Below, piece by piece: positions 34,414 to 43,749 of a stretch of DNA of 64,000 bases. Source of the stretch: Methanogenium sp. S4BF (GTDB lineage: Archaea > Halobacteriota > Methanomicrobia > Methanomicrobiales > Methanomicrobiaceae). Where the stretch lies: assembly GCF_029633965.1 (NCBI RefSeq), contig NZ_CP091277.1, positions 2,415,940 through 2,479,939 on the forward strand, given 5' to 3'. A program made the position numbers and the translations under genes. The notes beneath the pieces are model-generated. The model was given only the letters and a program-made list of their open reading frames with translations, was not told the origin of the DNA and ran no database searches. Within the stretch, counting starts at the first letter, position 1. Each line of letters starts with the position of its first letter.

Positions 34414-35166
34414 TCAGATGGACGCCTTCCGGAAGAGCAGAGCACCTGCGACAATCATTATGACCGTGCAGGCACAGAGGGCTGTGAGGCAGATCAGGGG
34501 ATGGATGGCAGATGTGCCCAGAAGACCGTAGCGGATGCCCTCCACGCCATAGGTGAGGGGGTCGATGAGCGTCAGGGGCACCACCCATTCCGGCAGGCTT
34601 TCAATGGGGAAGAGTGCGCCGGATAGCCCGAATATCGGGAAGACCACAAAGTTCATGATCAGCTGGAAGCCGTGCATGTCCTCCATCTTTGACGCAATGG
34701 CAATACCGAATGCCGCAAAGCAGATGCCGATGAGTGTCATGAAGAGAAAGGCGATGAGAAACCCTGCAACAGAGGGGATGCTCAGGCCGATGAAGAGCGA
34801 TATGATGAGAATGAAGGCCCCCTGTATGACTGCGGTGGTGGCGCCGCCGAAGGTCTGGCCGAGCATGATCTCAAGGCGGGAGACGGGTGCCACAAGCGTC
34901 TCTTTCAGGAACCCGAACTGTTTGTCCCAGATTATCTGTATGCCGGAGAAGACCGAGGTGAAGAGTACACTCATCGCAATGATGCCGGGAATCAGAAACT
35001 GGATGTAGTTCTCCCCGGTGCTGCCCGGTATCTGCACGACCGAATTCAGCCCGAATCCCAAGGCAAGAAGGAAGAAGACCGGCATGCCCAGACTCCCGAC
35101 AATCCTGCTCTTTGACCGGACGTAGCGCTTGACGCTGCGCAGCCAGAGCGTATAGACGATATCCAT
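34414..35166 (-). CDS. ABC-2 type transporter permease (DrrB-like)
   Basis: The 250-residue membrane subunit has six hydrophobic helices and the ABC-2 signature region FGLSGALFPIESLPEWVVPLTLIDPLTYGVEGIR near the C-terminus. It is the last gene of a PadR-ATPase-permease operon and abuts the ATPase gene without a gap. With the upstream DrrA-like ATPase it should form an exporter for a drug, lipid or other hydrophobic compound. The substrate is unknown. Confidence 0.9.
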   Translation of the reverse strand: MDIVYTLWLRSVKRYVRSKSRIVGSLGMPVFFLLALGFGLNSVVQIPGSTGENYIQFLIPGIIAMSVLFTSVFSGIQIIWDKQFGFLKETLVAPVSRLEIMLGQTFGGATTAVIQGAFILIISLFIGLSIPSVAGFLIAFLFMTLIGICFAAFGIAIASKMEDMHGFQLIMNFVVFPIFGLSGALFPIESLPEWVVPLTLIDPLTYGVEGIRYGLLGTSAIHPLICLTALCACTVIMIVAGALLFRKASI

Positions 35167-36147
35167 TTAATGCCTCCTCCCCATCATCATCCGTATCCGG
35201 TCGGTTGCCCCTGCCTCCTGCTCCCGGATGGTCTTTCCGGTGTAGTGCAAAAAGACATCCTCCAGCGTTGGCTTATGGATGGATACTGAGGTGATCTCAT
35301 AGTTTCGCTCCCCGAACAGCCGGATGAGTTCTGCAATATGCTCCTCTGCGGACCGGAGGCGGATGGTTACCTGTCCGTCATGCTGCTCGGCACCGGAGAT
35401 CCACGGAGCGGAGATTTCAGTGGCAATTCTCCCGGAATCAGGGGATGATACGGTTACCACATCCCCGCCAACGTGTTTTTTCAGCTCTTCCGGAGTGTCC
35501 ATGGCAATGATGGTCCCCCGGTCGATGATGGCGATGCGGTCGCAGAGCCGGTCTGCTTCGTCCATGTAGTGAGTGGTGAGAATGATGGTGATGCCCTTTG
35601 TCCGGTTCAGGGTCTGGATGTACTCCCAGAGATGGTTGCGGGTCTGGGGGTCAAGGCCGAGGGTCGGCTCGTCCAGAAAGAGAACCGCCGGTTCGTGCAG
35701 GAGGCCGCGGGCAATTTCAAGACGGCGCCGCATGCCGCCGGAGAAGGTCTTCACCAGGCTGTCTTTTCGTTCGTTCAGCTCCACAAGGTGCAGGAGTTCT
35801 GTTGTCCGCTCTTCCCGGACTTTTTTCGGGATGCGGTACAGCCGGCCGTGGAAGTCCATGTTCTCCCACGCAGTCAGCTCCTCATCAAGGCTCTGGTCCT
35901 GAAAAACAATACCGATGGATTTCCGCACGCCGTCCTGATCCCCCTGAATGTCGATGCCATTGACAAGAGCCCTGCCCGATGTCGGTTCCAGAAGTGTGGA
36001 GAGCATGGAGATTGTCGTGGTCTTTCCGGCACCGTTCGGGCCCAAAAGGCCGAATATCTCTCCTTGTATGATATCAAAGGAGACCGAATCAACCGCTGTG
36101 AAATCCCCGAACCGTTTGGTGAGCTTCTCTACCTGAATCGCGTTCAT
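35167..36147 (-). CDS. DrrA-like ABC exporter ATP-binding protein
   Basis: This 326-residue ATPase has Walker A GPNGAGKTT (about residue 36), signature TFSGGMRRRLEIARGL, Walker B AVLFLDEPTLGLDPQTR and switch His in LTTHYMDEADRL. The last 100 residues form the DrrA-type regulatory tail (VSIHKPTLEDVFLHYTGK). Its start overlaps the PadR gene stop (ATGA, 36144-36147) and its stop abuts the permease start, so all three are cotranscribed and coupled. Confidence 0.93.
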   Translation of the reverse strand: MNAIQVEKLTKRFGDFTAVDSVSFDIIQGEIFGLLGPNGAGKTTTISMLSTLLEPTSGRALVNGIDIQGDQDGVRKSIGIVFQDQSLDEELTAWENMDFHGRLYRIPKKVREERTTELLHLVELNERKDSLVKTFSGGMRRRLEIARGLLHEPAVLFLDEPTLGLDPQTRNHLWEYIQTLNRTKGITIILTTHYMDEADRLCDRIAIIDRGTIIAMDTPEELKKHVGGDVVTVSSPDSGRIATEISAPWISGAEQHDGQVTIRLRSAEEHIAELIRLFGERNYEITSVSIHKPTLEDVFLHYTGKTIREQEAGATDRIRMMMGRRH

Positions 36148-36647
36148 TTCTCTTCCTCCTCCTCTTTCTCCAGTTCACCGAGGTCTCTCTTGCATTGCAC
36201 AAGGATCTCTGCTGCTCTCTCCTGTTTCTCCTCCGGCAGGCCACGCACGCACTCCCGTATCTCCCATAATCTCTCTGCGAGGGAGGCACGCCCTTCCCCG
36301 AAGATCTCAGTGTGAATATTTCTGAGCAGCCGGACGTTTTCGCGTGACTGGTGCCTGCACTCCTTCATCTCCGAAAGGGTGGCCTCTCCGTCTTCTGTCA
36401 GGGCATAGATGGTCTTTGCCCGGGCCCCTGTCTCCTGCGGAGCAATAATCCCTTCATCTGCGAGTTGGCGGAGCATCGGGTAGATGGTCCCTTTGCTCGG
36501 CACCCATGCCCCTCCGGTTAACGCTTCAATTTCCCTGAGGAGGTCATAGCCGGTTTTTGGTTCGCGGTGCAGGGAATGCAGGACATACAGGGTGATCAAA
36601 GAGTGTGTATGCCCGTTTTGGGTGGTACATTTCAGCATGCCTTTCAT
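36144..36647 (-). CDS. PadR-family transcriptional regulator
   Basis: The 167-residue DNA-binding protein has the PadR winged-helix domain: LITLYVLHSLHREPKTGYDLLREI, the conserved KGTIYPMLRQLADEGII, and a wing (AKTIYALTEDGEATL). A C-terminal helical dimerisation region ends in a run of glutamates. It heads the ABC exporter operon and is likely to repress it until a toxic ligand binds. ATG 36647 follows GGTGA by six bases. Two tandem palindromes straddle the predicted transcription start and are the likely operator. Confidence 0.9.
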   Translation of the reverse strand: MKGMLKCTTQNGHTHSLITLYVLHSLHREPKTGYDLLREIEALTGGAWVPSKGTIYPMLRQLADEGIIAPQETGARAKTIYALTEDGEATLSEMKECRHQSRENVRLLRNIHTEIFGEGRASLAERLWEIRECVRGLPEEKQERAAEILVQCKRDLGELEKEEEEEK

Positions 36648-36685
36648 GATCGATCACCGTTTGTTCATACGCTTCCGGTATGACG

Positions 36686-36714
36686 TGTTCATTACTGAAC
36701 GGTTCACTAATGAA
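36686..36714. promoter_or_regulatory. Tandem palindromic operator of the padR operon
   Basis: GTTCA-TTAC-TGAAC (36686-36699) and GTTCA-CTAA-TGAAC (36701-36714) are two perfect dyads one base apart, repeating every 15 bases. A TATA-like CCTTTAAGTA (about 36730-36740, minus strand) lies just upstream and predicts transcription starting near 36707, inside the sites. This is the expected place for an autorepressor. Confidence 0.7.
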
Positions 36715-36835
36715 CTATCGGTTGGCGCATACTTAAAGGATATGGATGCCAGCAGAGATTTTTGTGGGGATACGGAATGGGTTTGTGATTGTGGGAGCCT
36801 GTCGGGATGGCAGCAGTATGTAGTCTTCTGAACAG

Positions 36836-36843
36836 AAAAAAAA
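36836..36843 (-). terminator. Oligo-T end of the UbiA-GT2 operon
   Basis: Eight A on the plus strand give T8 on the coding strand, about 53 bases after the glycosyltransferase stop. Confidence 0.5.
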
Positions 36844-36895
36844 GGAACGGTGCGTTATTCAGGATGGACGGCATCCCGTTTGTCGCTTCAGTCTT

Positions 36896-37705
36896 TCAGT
36901 CGAATCGCGGACCGTTCAGGATTAATTTGCACCAGGCAGAAACAATCTTCATTCGTGTTTCTTTTAGTCCGCCGGGCTTAGTAAACCGCTGAAGCGAGAT
37001 AGTACGCGGTTGAGGATATTTCAGGAGGCTATCATCACTTCCGGTGATATGGTAGTGATAAAATCCGGTAAGATAGATTCCGGTATACGGGACGATTCCT
37101 TTCATCCGGCGTGCAGAGGTGTGAACTGCGGTGCGGCGATTGTAGGTGCACCGTGCACCGGTATCTGTAAGACGCAGTGAAAGGTCATAGTCCTCGAGGA
37201 TTGAGATATTCCGGTGACCGCCTGCCTTCATATACACATCTTTTTTCACCGCGAAATTAGACCCGATGAGCCAGTAAAACCCGAATGGGTGGAGCAGCAG
37301 GTAATACTGCCGCCATCCCTGTATGATGCATGAACGGATGGTACGGTTATAAAACCGGACCGGCCCCGTGCAGACATCATACCCGCCGGTGGTAAGTTCC
37401 TCCCGGATTGTCTCCAGCCAGGTTGAGGGGTGGCGGGTATCTGCATCGGTGAAGACAAGGATATTCCCGTTTGCCGCTGTGGCACCGTCCCCGCGTGCAC
37501 CGCCGATGCCGGGGCGTTTCTGTGGGATTACCCGGTCTGCGATGGTGGCAGCGAGTTCACGGGTATTATCTGAAGAACCCCCGTCGACAACGATGATTTC
37601 ATAGGCCTCCCTTGGGATGGTCTGGGCCGCAAGCGACTGCAGACATGCGAGAATGGTCTCTTCTTCATTGAGTGCGGGAATGATTACGGTTATCATGCGG
37701 TTCAC
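36896..37705 (-). CDS. Family 2 glycosyltransferase
   Basis: The 269-residue GT-A enzyme has VIIPALNEEETILACL at the N-terminus, VVDGGSSDNT and the metal-binding DADTRHPSTW (DXD). A short hydrophobic patch (QYYLLLHPFGFYWLIGSNF) near residue 145 and the acceptor-side motif ILEDYDLSLRL (ED) follow. It resembles dolichol-phosphate sugar or TagA-like transferases acting at the membrane. It overlaps the upstream UbiA gene by four bases (ATGA), so a joint role with an isoprenoid product is likely but unproven. Confidence 0.85.
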   Translation of the reverse strand: MNRMITVIIPALNEEETILACLQSLAAQTIPREAYEIIVVDGGSSDNTRELAATIADRVIPQKRPGIGGARGDGATAANGNILVFTDADTRHPSTWLETIREELTTGGYDVCTGPVRFYNRTIRSCIIQGWRQYYLLLHPFGFYWLIGSNFAVKKDVYMKAGGHRNISILEDYDLSLRLTDTGARCTYNRRTAVHTSARRMKGIVPYTGIYLTGFYHYHITGSDDSLLKYPQPRTISLQRFTKPGGLKETRMKIVSAWCKLILNGPRFD

Positions 37706-38541
37706 CGGACCCGGAATATATGGTCATTCATCAGGAGACGGCAGCCTTTTCCGGCGGCAGGCACCAGCAGATCCCGGCAGCTGTAGAGGGGATAGATGAT
37801 GAGGAAGATAAAAATCACCGCATTGATGGTGATATCTACCGCAAACCACCATGCCATCAGTTCAAGGGCCGCAAGGGAGAGCAGAGCCGTGATGCCCAGA
37901 AGGAGCACACCGTTTCGTAAACCGATGCCGACAACGGTGGTGTAGGTGGTGCCCAAATCCTCATGATAATCCATAATCTCGTGTGCAATCAGCGCTTCAC
38001 AACAGATGAAGGTGCAGACAAGCGCCGCTGCAGCGGCAAGGGAGAATGGTCCCGGAATCCCGCCTCCGGCAAGTGCATAGCCCGCAAGAAACGGCAGTCC
38101 CCCGAACATCAGGCCATGGCAGATGATGTCTGCTGCGAACCGGTCCTTGAGCCTCGCTGGTGTTGCCGAATACAGGGTCAGGGCTATGAGGCAGAGGAGG
38201 GTACACACAAACCCGGGTCCCGAAATAAGAAGGGATGCCAGAAGCGGTATTCCTGCGAGCACCGCACACATTGCGATGGTCTCCCCTTTTGATACCACGT
38301 TGTCAGCAAACGGGTTTTTTCCCGTTTTTGTCTTTCCTGAATGTTTGCTGTCTATCTCTGCATCATACAGATTATTAATCACAAATCCGTATCCGGTGAT
38401 GAAGAAGAAGAGTACAAAGACGGTAATAAGGTCGGGTGCGATGCCTGCTGCGAGGCATGCTCCAGCCAGCGGAAAGAGCGGATAAAATTTTATCCAGTCT
38501 CCTGTGCGGAGCATTTTCCGGTATCCCTGTAATTTGTCCAT
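37702..38541 (-). CDS. UbiA-family prenyltransferase
   Basis: The 279-residue membrane enzyme has about eight helices. Its two aspartate-rich motifs are NNLYDAEID with SKHSGKTKTGKNPFA after it, and HEIMDYHEDLGTTYTTVVG. These bind Mg2+ and the prenyl diphosphate. Archaeal members make ether lipids (DGGGP synthase) or attach prenyl groups to quinone or haem precursors. The DGGGP enzyme is usually elsewhere and this sequence is unlike a typical one, so the acceptor is uncertain. It is first in a two-gene operon with a GT2 enzyme. Confidence 0.82.
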   Translation of the reverse strand: MDKLQGYRKMLRTGDWIKFYPLFPLAGACLAAGIAPDLITVFVLFFFITGYGFVINNLYDAEIDSKHSGKTKTGKNPFADNVVSKGETIAMCAVLAGIPLLASLLISGPGFVCTLLCLIALTLYSATPARLKDRFAADIICHGLMFGGLPFLAGYALAGGGIPGPFSLAAAAALVCTFICCEALIAHEIMDYHEDLGTTYTTVVGIGLRNGVLLLGITALLSLAALELMAWWFAVDITINAVIFIFLIIYPLYSCRDLLVPAAGKGCRLLMNDHIFRVR

Positions 38542-38590
38542 TCTGATGTTGTTCCTGTATTGTTGTATGCCTGAAGATTATTGTCCGGGA

Positions 38591-39292
38591 TTATGTGCCC
38601 GGTACTCCTGTGTTTTTGTCAGAAAAACTCTGATGGCGTGAGGCGGTTGCAGGCCCCCTGTATGGCGGTATGCCATTTCCCGTCTCCTCTCCTTTTTCTG
38701 CCGGTGTCACTGTTTTTTGCTCCATTCCGCACCACATTGACGCAACCGACTGTTCAATGGTCTCCTCGATGTCACTCTGCAGTCTGCCGAAGGTGTGCAG
38801 GTGGATGAGCATAAAGTTCGGGTACCAGAAATGAGCCAGAAACACCTCCCGGTTAATCCCTTTGAGTATTCCACGGGACACCGCTTTCTGGTAGAGCTCG
38901 TCAAGGGCGGAAAAGCGGATCACCGCTTCCTCTTTTGCCTTCCCTGTGATGTTCGGGGAAGAGGAGAACTGTTCAAAGAAGATAGTCTTTTTTGGATTTT
39001 CAAACATCCAGTGGAGCACCTGCCGCTTCACATTTTTAATCTGCTCTTCAACCGGTATCTCCGGACGGATTGCCTCATCCACCGCATCGGCGAGTGCCCG
39101 GTGAATGGAGGAATAGAGCGTATCAATCAGCTCTTCTTTTGTCCGGAAGTATCGGAAGAGCGTCCCCGCCGAAACCCCGGCACGGTCTGATATCTGCTGT
39201 GTCGGGGTTGCATGAAACCCCTGTGTTGAAAAGAGATCAACCGCCGCTTCCATCAGGGCCCTCCGTTTTTCTTCTGATAAATGCCTGCTCAC
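38591..39292 (-). CDS. TetR/AcrR-family transcriptional regulator
   Basis: The 233-residue regulator has an N-terminal TetR domain: RRALMEAAVDLFSTQGFHATPTQQISDRAGVSAGTLFRYFRTKEELID (about residues 10-58). A variable helical ligand domain follows. The last 35 residues (after about 198) are polar and unlike the family, perhaps a disordered tail. It starts at GTG 39292 behind GGAGGG. A TGAGT/ACTCA dyad next to its TATA box suggests autorepression. It is divergent from the Fe-alcohol dehydrogenase gene, a possible target. Confidence 0.88.
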   Translation of the reverse strand: MSRHLSEEKRRALMEAAVDLFSTQGFHATPTQQISDRAGVSAGTLFRYFRTKEELIDTLYSSIHRALADAVDEAIRPEIPVEEQIKNVKRQVLHWMFENPKKTIFFEQFSSSPNITGKAKEEAVIRFSALDELYQKAVSRGILKGINREVFLAHFWYPNFMLIHLHTFGRLQSDIEETIEQSVASMWCGMEQKTVTPAEKGEETGNGIPPYRGPATASRHQSFSDKNTGVPGT

Positions 39293-39689
39293 ACCATCCC
39301 TCCTATTTTTCCGTGCATTACTGCGGATGCAATAATAATTTCATCTCCCTGTTTAAATGAGTAACTACTCACTCATTGGGATTTACGCCGAAAATGGATA
39401 TTTATTTGAAAAATGGAGTGAATTCTGTCTTGTATCGCATTATCCGGTACGAATATCCGGTATTCCGGTGGTTTTATGGGAAGCCGGTCTCTTCTGCTCT
39501 CTCCCGTTCACTTCCCCTTGTTTCCCTGTATGATATACTATCCCTGATTGGAACGGGGTTGCAGTATTCCTGTGCCATGTCCCTGACCATTCTCTCCGGA
39601 ACCGGATCCGACCTGCGGTATCACTATATATTCCGGGAATGTATGGGGTGGTGCGGGCACAGGAGATGTGCCAACCGGAGGGAATGGAG
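39293..39689. other. Divergent promoter region, no gene
   Basis: Between tetR and the alcohol dehydrogenase gene. It contains the TetR dyad at 39356-39377 and a purine-rich ribosome binding site (GGAGGG) ending 39680; no protein-like frame was seen. Confidence 0.4.
39356..39377. promoter_or_regulatory. Likely TetR operator
   Basis: AATGAGT (39356-39362) and ACTCATT (39371-39377) are perfect 7-base arms with an 8-base centre; a nested GAGTA/TACTC dyad lies inside (39359-39370). It overlaps the TATA-like ATTTAAAC on the tetR side, so binding would block transcription. TGAGT-centred dyads are common TetR-family sites. Confidence 0.65.
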
Positions 39690-40838
39690 ATGGTGTACAC
39701 GTTTTATAACCCTAAAATCGCTCTGATGGGGGCGGGGTGCGTAAAGGAGATTGGAAACCAGGCAAAACAGATCGGAGGGACAAAAGCCCTTATTGTCTGC
39801 GGAGTTTCAAAACACGGGAAAGAACTGGCTGAAAATGTTGCAACACTTCTGAAGGGTTCCGGTGTCGCATCCGCTGTCTTTGCGGGAGCAGAACCCAATC
39901 CCACAGACACCAGTGTGCATGCCGGTGCAGAGATGTATGCGCGTGAATCATGTGATATGATTGTGGCCGTCGGGGGCGGCAGCCCGATGGACTGTGCGAA
40001 AGGTATCGGTGTACTTGCGACAAATGGCGGGAAAATCAGTGATTATGAAGGTATGGGGCACAATCTGAAACCCCTTCCGCCGCTTATTACTGTGAACACT
40101 ACTGCCGGCACCGCAAGTGAGATGACCAGCTTCTCCATCATCACTGACACGGACCGGCATATCAAAATGGCGCTGGTTGACTGGAGGCTTACCCCTGATG
40201 TGGCGATCAATGATCCCGAACTGATGGTGAGTATGCCGCCGTCTCTGACTGCGGCAACCGGCATGGATGCCCTGACACACTCGGTTGAGGCATTTGTCTC
40301 GACAATTGCGACACCGGTCACTGATGCCGCGGCGCTGAAGTCAATTGAACTGATTGCTGCATATCTCCCGCAGGCGGTGAAGGATGGAACGGACATGGAG
40401 GCCCGTGAGATGATGGCGTATGCAGAATATCTCGCCGGCATTGCCTTTAATAACGCAAGCCTCGGGTATGTGCATGCGATGGCACACCAGCTCGGCGGAT
40501 TCTATAACCTCCCGCATGGTGTCTGCAATGCAATTCTTCTGCCGTATGTGCAGGCCTTTAATAAAGAGGCTGTACCCGAACGGTTTGTCCTCATCGGACG
40601 GGCCATGGGGGTGGATGTGTCAGGGATGAGCACAGAAGAAGCGGCTGAGGCGACCATCGATGCCATAAAGGACCTCGCCGCTGCAATCGGTATCCCGTCC
40701 GGCCTTGCCGAAATCGGTGCAAAGGATGAGGACCTTCCGGTGCTTGCAGAGAATGCCATGAAGGATGTCTGCGGCCTGACCAATCCAAGAGAGGCAGGTC
40801 TGGATGATATTATTGCCATCTACCGGGATGCGATGTGA
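39690..40838 (+). CDS. Iron-containing alcohol dehydrogenase
   Basis: The 382-residue enzyme is a group III Fe-ADH. It has the NAD-binding GGGSPMDCAKG, substrate/cofactor motif TTAGTASEMTSFSIIT, and metal ligands in INDPEL, GMDALTHSVEAF, VHAMAHQLGG and NLPHGVCNA. The length is typical. ATG 39690 is preferred over ATG 39684 because GGAGGG is then eight bases upstream. It probably reduces aldehydes or oxidises short alcohols with NAD(P)H. The divergent TetR gene is a candidate regulator. Confidence 0.92.
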   Translation: MVYTFYNPKIALMGAGCVKEIGNQAKQIGGTKALIVCGVSKHGKELAENVATLLKGSGVASAVFAGAEPNPTDTSVHAGAEMYARESCDMIVAVGGGSPMDCAKGIGVLATNGGKISDYEGMGHNLKPLPPLITVNTTAGTASEMTSFSIITDTDRHIKMALVDWRLTPDVAINDPELMVSMPPSLTAATGMDALTHSVEAFVSTIATPVTDAAALKSIELIAAYLPQAVKDGTDMEAREMMAYAEYLAGIAFNNASLGYVHAMAHQLGGFYNLPHGVCNAILLPYVQAFNKEAVPERFVLIGRAMGVDVSGMSTEEAAEATIDAIKDLAAAIGIPSGLAEIGAKDEDLPVLAENAMKDVCGLTNPREAGLDDIIAIYRDAM

Positions 40839-41023
40839 CCCGTCGGGGGTGGTCACTTTCATGCCCATTTTCTGCGTAAAGGTATCATTATTTTGCGCTG
40901 TCCTGCACTGTTCGGCAGAAATCTGTGTTTTTCAGAGCCCTGCACCGATGCAGACCTGAAACGCACCGCGGAGTGAACCAAAGACGTCAGGAAGATTAGC
41001 TGGTGCCTCCGGGAAAAAGAGGA

Positions 41024-42514
41024 TTATCCGAATCTTCGTACACCCGGCCGTTTCGCGGTGCATTCAAAATCGACATATCCGTTATACGGATCTGTGTGAA
41101 TGAGGCGCACCATGACTTTATGGCCCACTTTCAGGCACCCTTCGCCCCGCATCACCCTGCCTTCCACGGCCGGGGTGATGAGCCTGACATATGTACCCCT
41201 TTCCGAGGCGCCGGTGACAAAGGCCTCGAATGTCTCCCCGATTCTGTCCTGAAGAAGCACGGCCGCCTCTGCCTTGCGCATGAACCGTTCGACCTTCTTG
41301 GAGCCTTTGTCCCGTTCGGATAGCCATTCCGCATCCTCCTCCAGATCTTCGAAGGTATACGGGCATTCTTTCCGGTCAAGGACCGATTTTATAAGCCGCT
41401 GGATGATGAGGTCTGCGTATCGCCGGTTTGGTGCAGTTGAATGGGTGTAGTCAGTGACCGCAAGTCCGAAGTGGCCAACGGGTTTTTTGCGTGGATCGCG
41501 GGCCATGTATTCCCCCGGCCCCATCAGTTTGACGATGGTCAGTGAGAGATCAGGAAATGTTTCGGGGCTTCTCTCCAGTTCGTTTTTCAGGAACAGGGAG
41601 AGTGATTTGGCATCCGGATGTTTTGACAGTTTCCAGCCGTATTCCGCTGCGGTGTCAACAATTTCATCCCAGTATTTCGGGGTGACGACAACCCGTTCGA
41701 TCATGGGCAGTCCGGCCTCTTCAAGGAATGCAACCGTTGTCCCGTTGGCTGCGACCATGAACTCCTCAATCACCTGCCGGGCAAGGTCCTGACGCTGGAT
41801 CACAAGGTCTCTGACCCGGCCTTCCTCGACCACCGGCTCCGGCTCAATGGTCCTGAGGTCAAGGGCGCCATGCTCCATACGGCTGCGTCTCAGGCGCTGT
41901 GCTGCCTCGTGCTGCAGACGGATTTGCGCTTCGAGTTCCGGCACGTCCCGGACAGACGGAGGGATTTCGCGGGTTTCCTCCAGCCATTCCCCAACCTCCT
42001 CGTAGATGAGTTTGGCCTTGTTTGCGACAATGGCCCTGTAGATTTCTCCGTGCCGGGTGCTTCCGTCCGGGAGAACGGTGTACTCGATGACAACCGCCCT
42101 GCAGTCCTGTCCAGGCAGAAGGGAGGAGATGCCTTTGGAAAGCCGGTCGGGAAGCATGGGGAAGGTGACAATGCCGGTATAGACCGAGGTGCCGTTATAG
42201 GCGGCATACCGGTCTGTTTCCGAATGTTTCGGGACATACACATCGACGTCAGCGATGGCTATCTTTACCTCTATTTCGCCGTTTTCCCCCTCTTTACAGT
42301 ACTCAATCTGGTCGAGATCCATGGAGTCAAAATTGTCGATGGACGACCAGAGGAGAGAGCGGAGGTCTCGAGTATCTCCTTCTCCTTCCTGAAACTCCGC
42401 TGTGATGGCATTTACTTCCTTAAGAACGGACCGGGGGAATTCGGGATTAAAATTAAATCTCTCCATCGTATCCAGTGCGATGGCGACGAGATCAACTTCC
42501 TGACGTTTCATCAT
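41024..42514 (-). CDS. RNase II/RNase R family exoribonuclease
   Basis: The 496-residue protein has an RNB catalytic domain with the acidic motif AIADVDVYVPKHSETDRYA, followed by SVYTGIVTFPMLPDRLS. APNRRYADLIIQRLI marks the C-terminal part of RNB, and a C-terminal S1-like domain (GRVMRGEGCLKVGHKVMVRL) follows. It degrades RNA from the 3' end in bacteria; RNB proteins in archaea are patchy and their role is less clear. It is shorter than bacterial RNase R because the N-terminal cold-shock domains are missing. Confidence 0.87.
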   Translation of the reverse strand: MMKRQEVDLVAIALDTMERFNFNPEFPRSVLKEVNAITAEFQEGEGDTRDLRSLLWSSIDNFDSMDLDQIEYCKEGENGEIEVKIAIADVDVYVPKHSETDRYAAYNGTSVYTGIVTFPMLPDRLSKGISSLLPGQDCRAVVIEYTVLPDGSTRHGEIYRAIVANKAKLIYEEVGEWLEETREIPPSVRDVPELEAQIRLQHEAAQRLRRSRMEHGALDLRTIEPEPVVEEGRVRDLVIQRQDLARQVIEEFMVAANGTTVAFLEEAGLPMIERVVVTPKYWDEIVDTAAEYGWKLSKHPDAKSLSLFLKNELERSPETFPDLSLTIVKLMGPGEYMARDPRKKPVGHFGLAVTDYTHSTAPNRRYADLIIQRLIKSVLDRKECPYTFEDLEEDAEWLSERDKGSKKVERFMRKAEAAVLLQDRIGETFEAFVTGASERGTYVRLITPAVEGRVMRGEGCLKVGHKVMVRLIHTDPYNGYVDFECTAKRPGVRRFG

Positions 42515-42669
42515 GCTAATGTGAGATCATTCGTTTTATTGCATAAATATCTCTGGGCACCAATGGCGGAACTGCACTCTCCCCGGTGTTGGACCCGTCG
42601 GGAGACGGAAATTTGAGTTTATGCCGGTGCGGTATCGAATACTCAATAAAAAGCAGGATCGGGTTTGGC

Positions 42670-43497
42670 TCACCTCTGCGCGACATTGACATCCATCATT
42701 GGATATGGGATCTGAATGCCTGCATTGGTCAGTTCGGCGAATAGCGTCCGTTTCAGTTCTGATTCTGTAGGGTAATAGCCGTCGGTATCAGTCCATGCCC
42801 TCAGCTGAAGCGTAATGGAATACTCTGAAATCTCTCTGAACCGCACGTAGGGTTCGGGCTCAGCATGAATACCCCGGGTTTTGGATGCTGCGTTCAGTGC
42901 CACTTCTATTGCATTGCTGATGGTGGTGGTATACGCCACCTGATATGACATAACAATCATTCGGGTCGGCATCTTGGAGACGTTGACAATCGGGTTATTC
43001 CAGGCATTTCCGTTTGGGACAATAATACGGGTATTATCGACTTTTCTGAGTTCTGTCGCCATCATATTCATCTGTGTCACGTAGCCGTGATGCCCTGCAA
43101 TGGTCACCTCATCATCGATGTCATAGGCCCGTGAAGAGGCGATCCAGACACCGGATGCCATGTTGTTAATGGTGTCTTTCATGCCGAAACCCAGGATAAA
43201 GGTAACAAGGGCACTGACACTGATGATGACCGCTTCGATATCTTCATCCAGGAATGCAAGGGCGATAAGGATCACCACAAGATACAGGAAAAACTTGATC
43301 GCATTGGTGATGTGGACCATCATCAACCGGGGAATCCGGACAGAATTTACTCCATAACTGGATATCTTCTTTCCGATAAAGTAGACAATGATAGATCCCA
43401 GAATAAGTGTAATGATTGCGAGTGTGATATTTTCTATCGGATTTTCAATAACGTTGTAAATATTGATTGTCGGGATGGGTATATCAGGTTCTAGCAT
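42670..43497 (-). CDS. MscS-family mechanosensitive channel
   Basis: The 275-residue membrane protein has three N-terminal helices (about 25-45, 65-85 and 90-115) and an MscS beta domain with GFGMKDTINNMASGVWIASSRAYDIDDEVTIAGHHGYV. The pore helix is glycine/alanine-rich as in MscS. It opens on membrane tension to release solutes in hypo-osmotic shock. The length matches small-conductance channels. It is transcribed alone. Confidence 0.92.
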   Translation of the reverse strand: MLEPDIPIPTINIYNVIENPIENITLAIITLILGSIIVYFIGKKISSYGVNSVRIPRLMMVHITNAIKFFLYLVVILIALAFLDEDIEAVIISVSALVTFILGFGMKDTINNMASGVWIASSRAYDIDDEVTIAGHHGYVTQMNMMATELRKVDNTRIIVPNGNAWNNPIVNVSKMPTRMIVMSYQVAYTTTISNAIEVALNAASKTRGIHAEPEPYVRFREISEYSITLQLRAWTDTDGYYPTESELKRTLFAELTNAGIQIPYPMMDVNVAQR

Positions 43498-43749
43498 GGG
43501 ATTACCTTTGGCGAGTAACAGAGAGTTTTATATGTGGTTTTTTTTGTGGTGATTTATAAGCATTGGTTTGAATGTGGTTGTTTAAGGACTGCTTTGTCAT
43601 CATAACGCCGGAAATCCTGCCGTCAGCAAATCCTATGCAGTTTTTCCTGAAATCAGGCACTATTCCTGTGACCTGACATGTATAGGTCCGTCCGGTGTTG
43701 CCCACCCGTATGCCGTCGGTGGTACACGAAGGCCGGGCAGGCAGATCAA

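Noticed and set aside
43502-43705. A 67-codon minus-strand frame with two cysteines
   Set aside because: The first half looks faintly protein-like, but the second half is low-complexity and overlaps the mscS promoter; no family was recognised.
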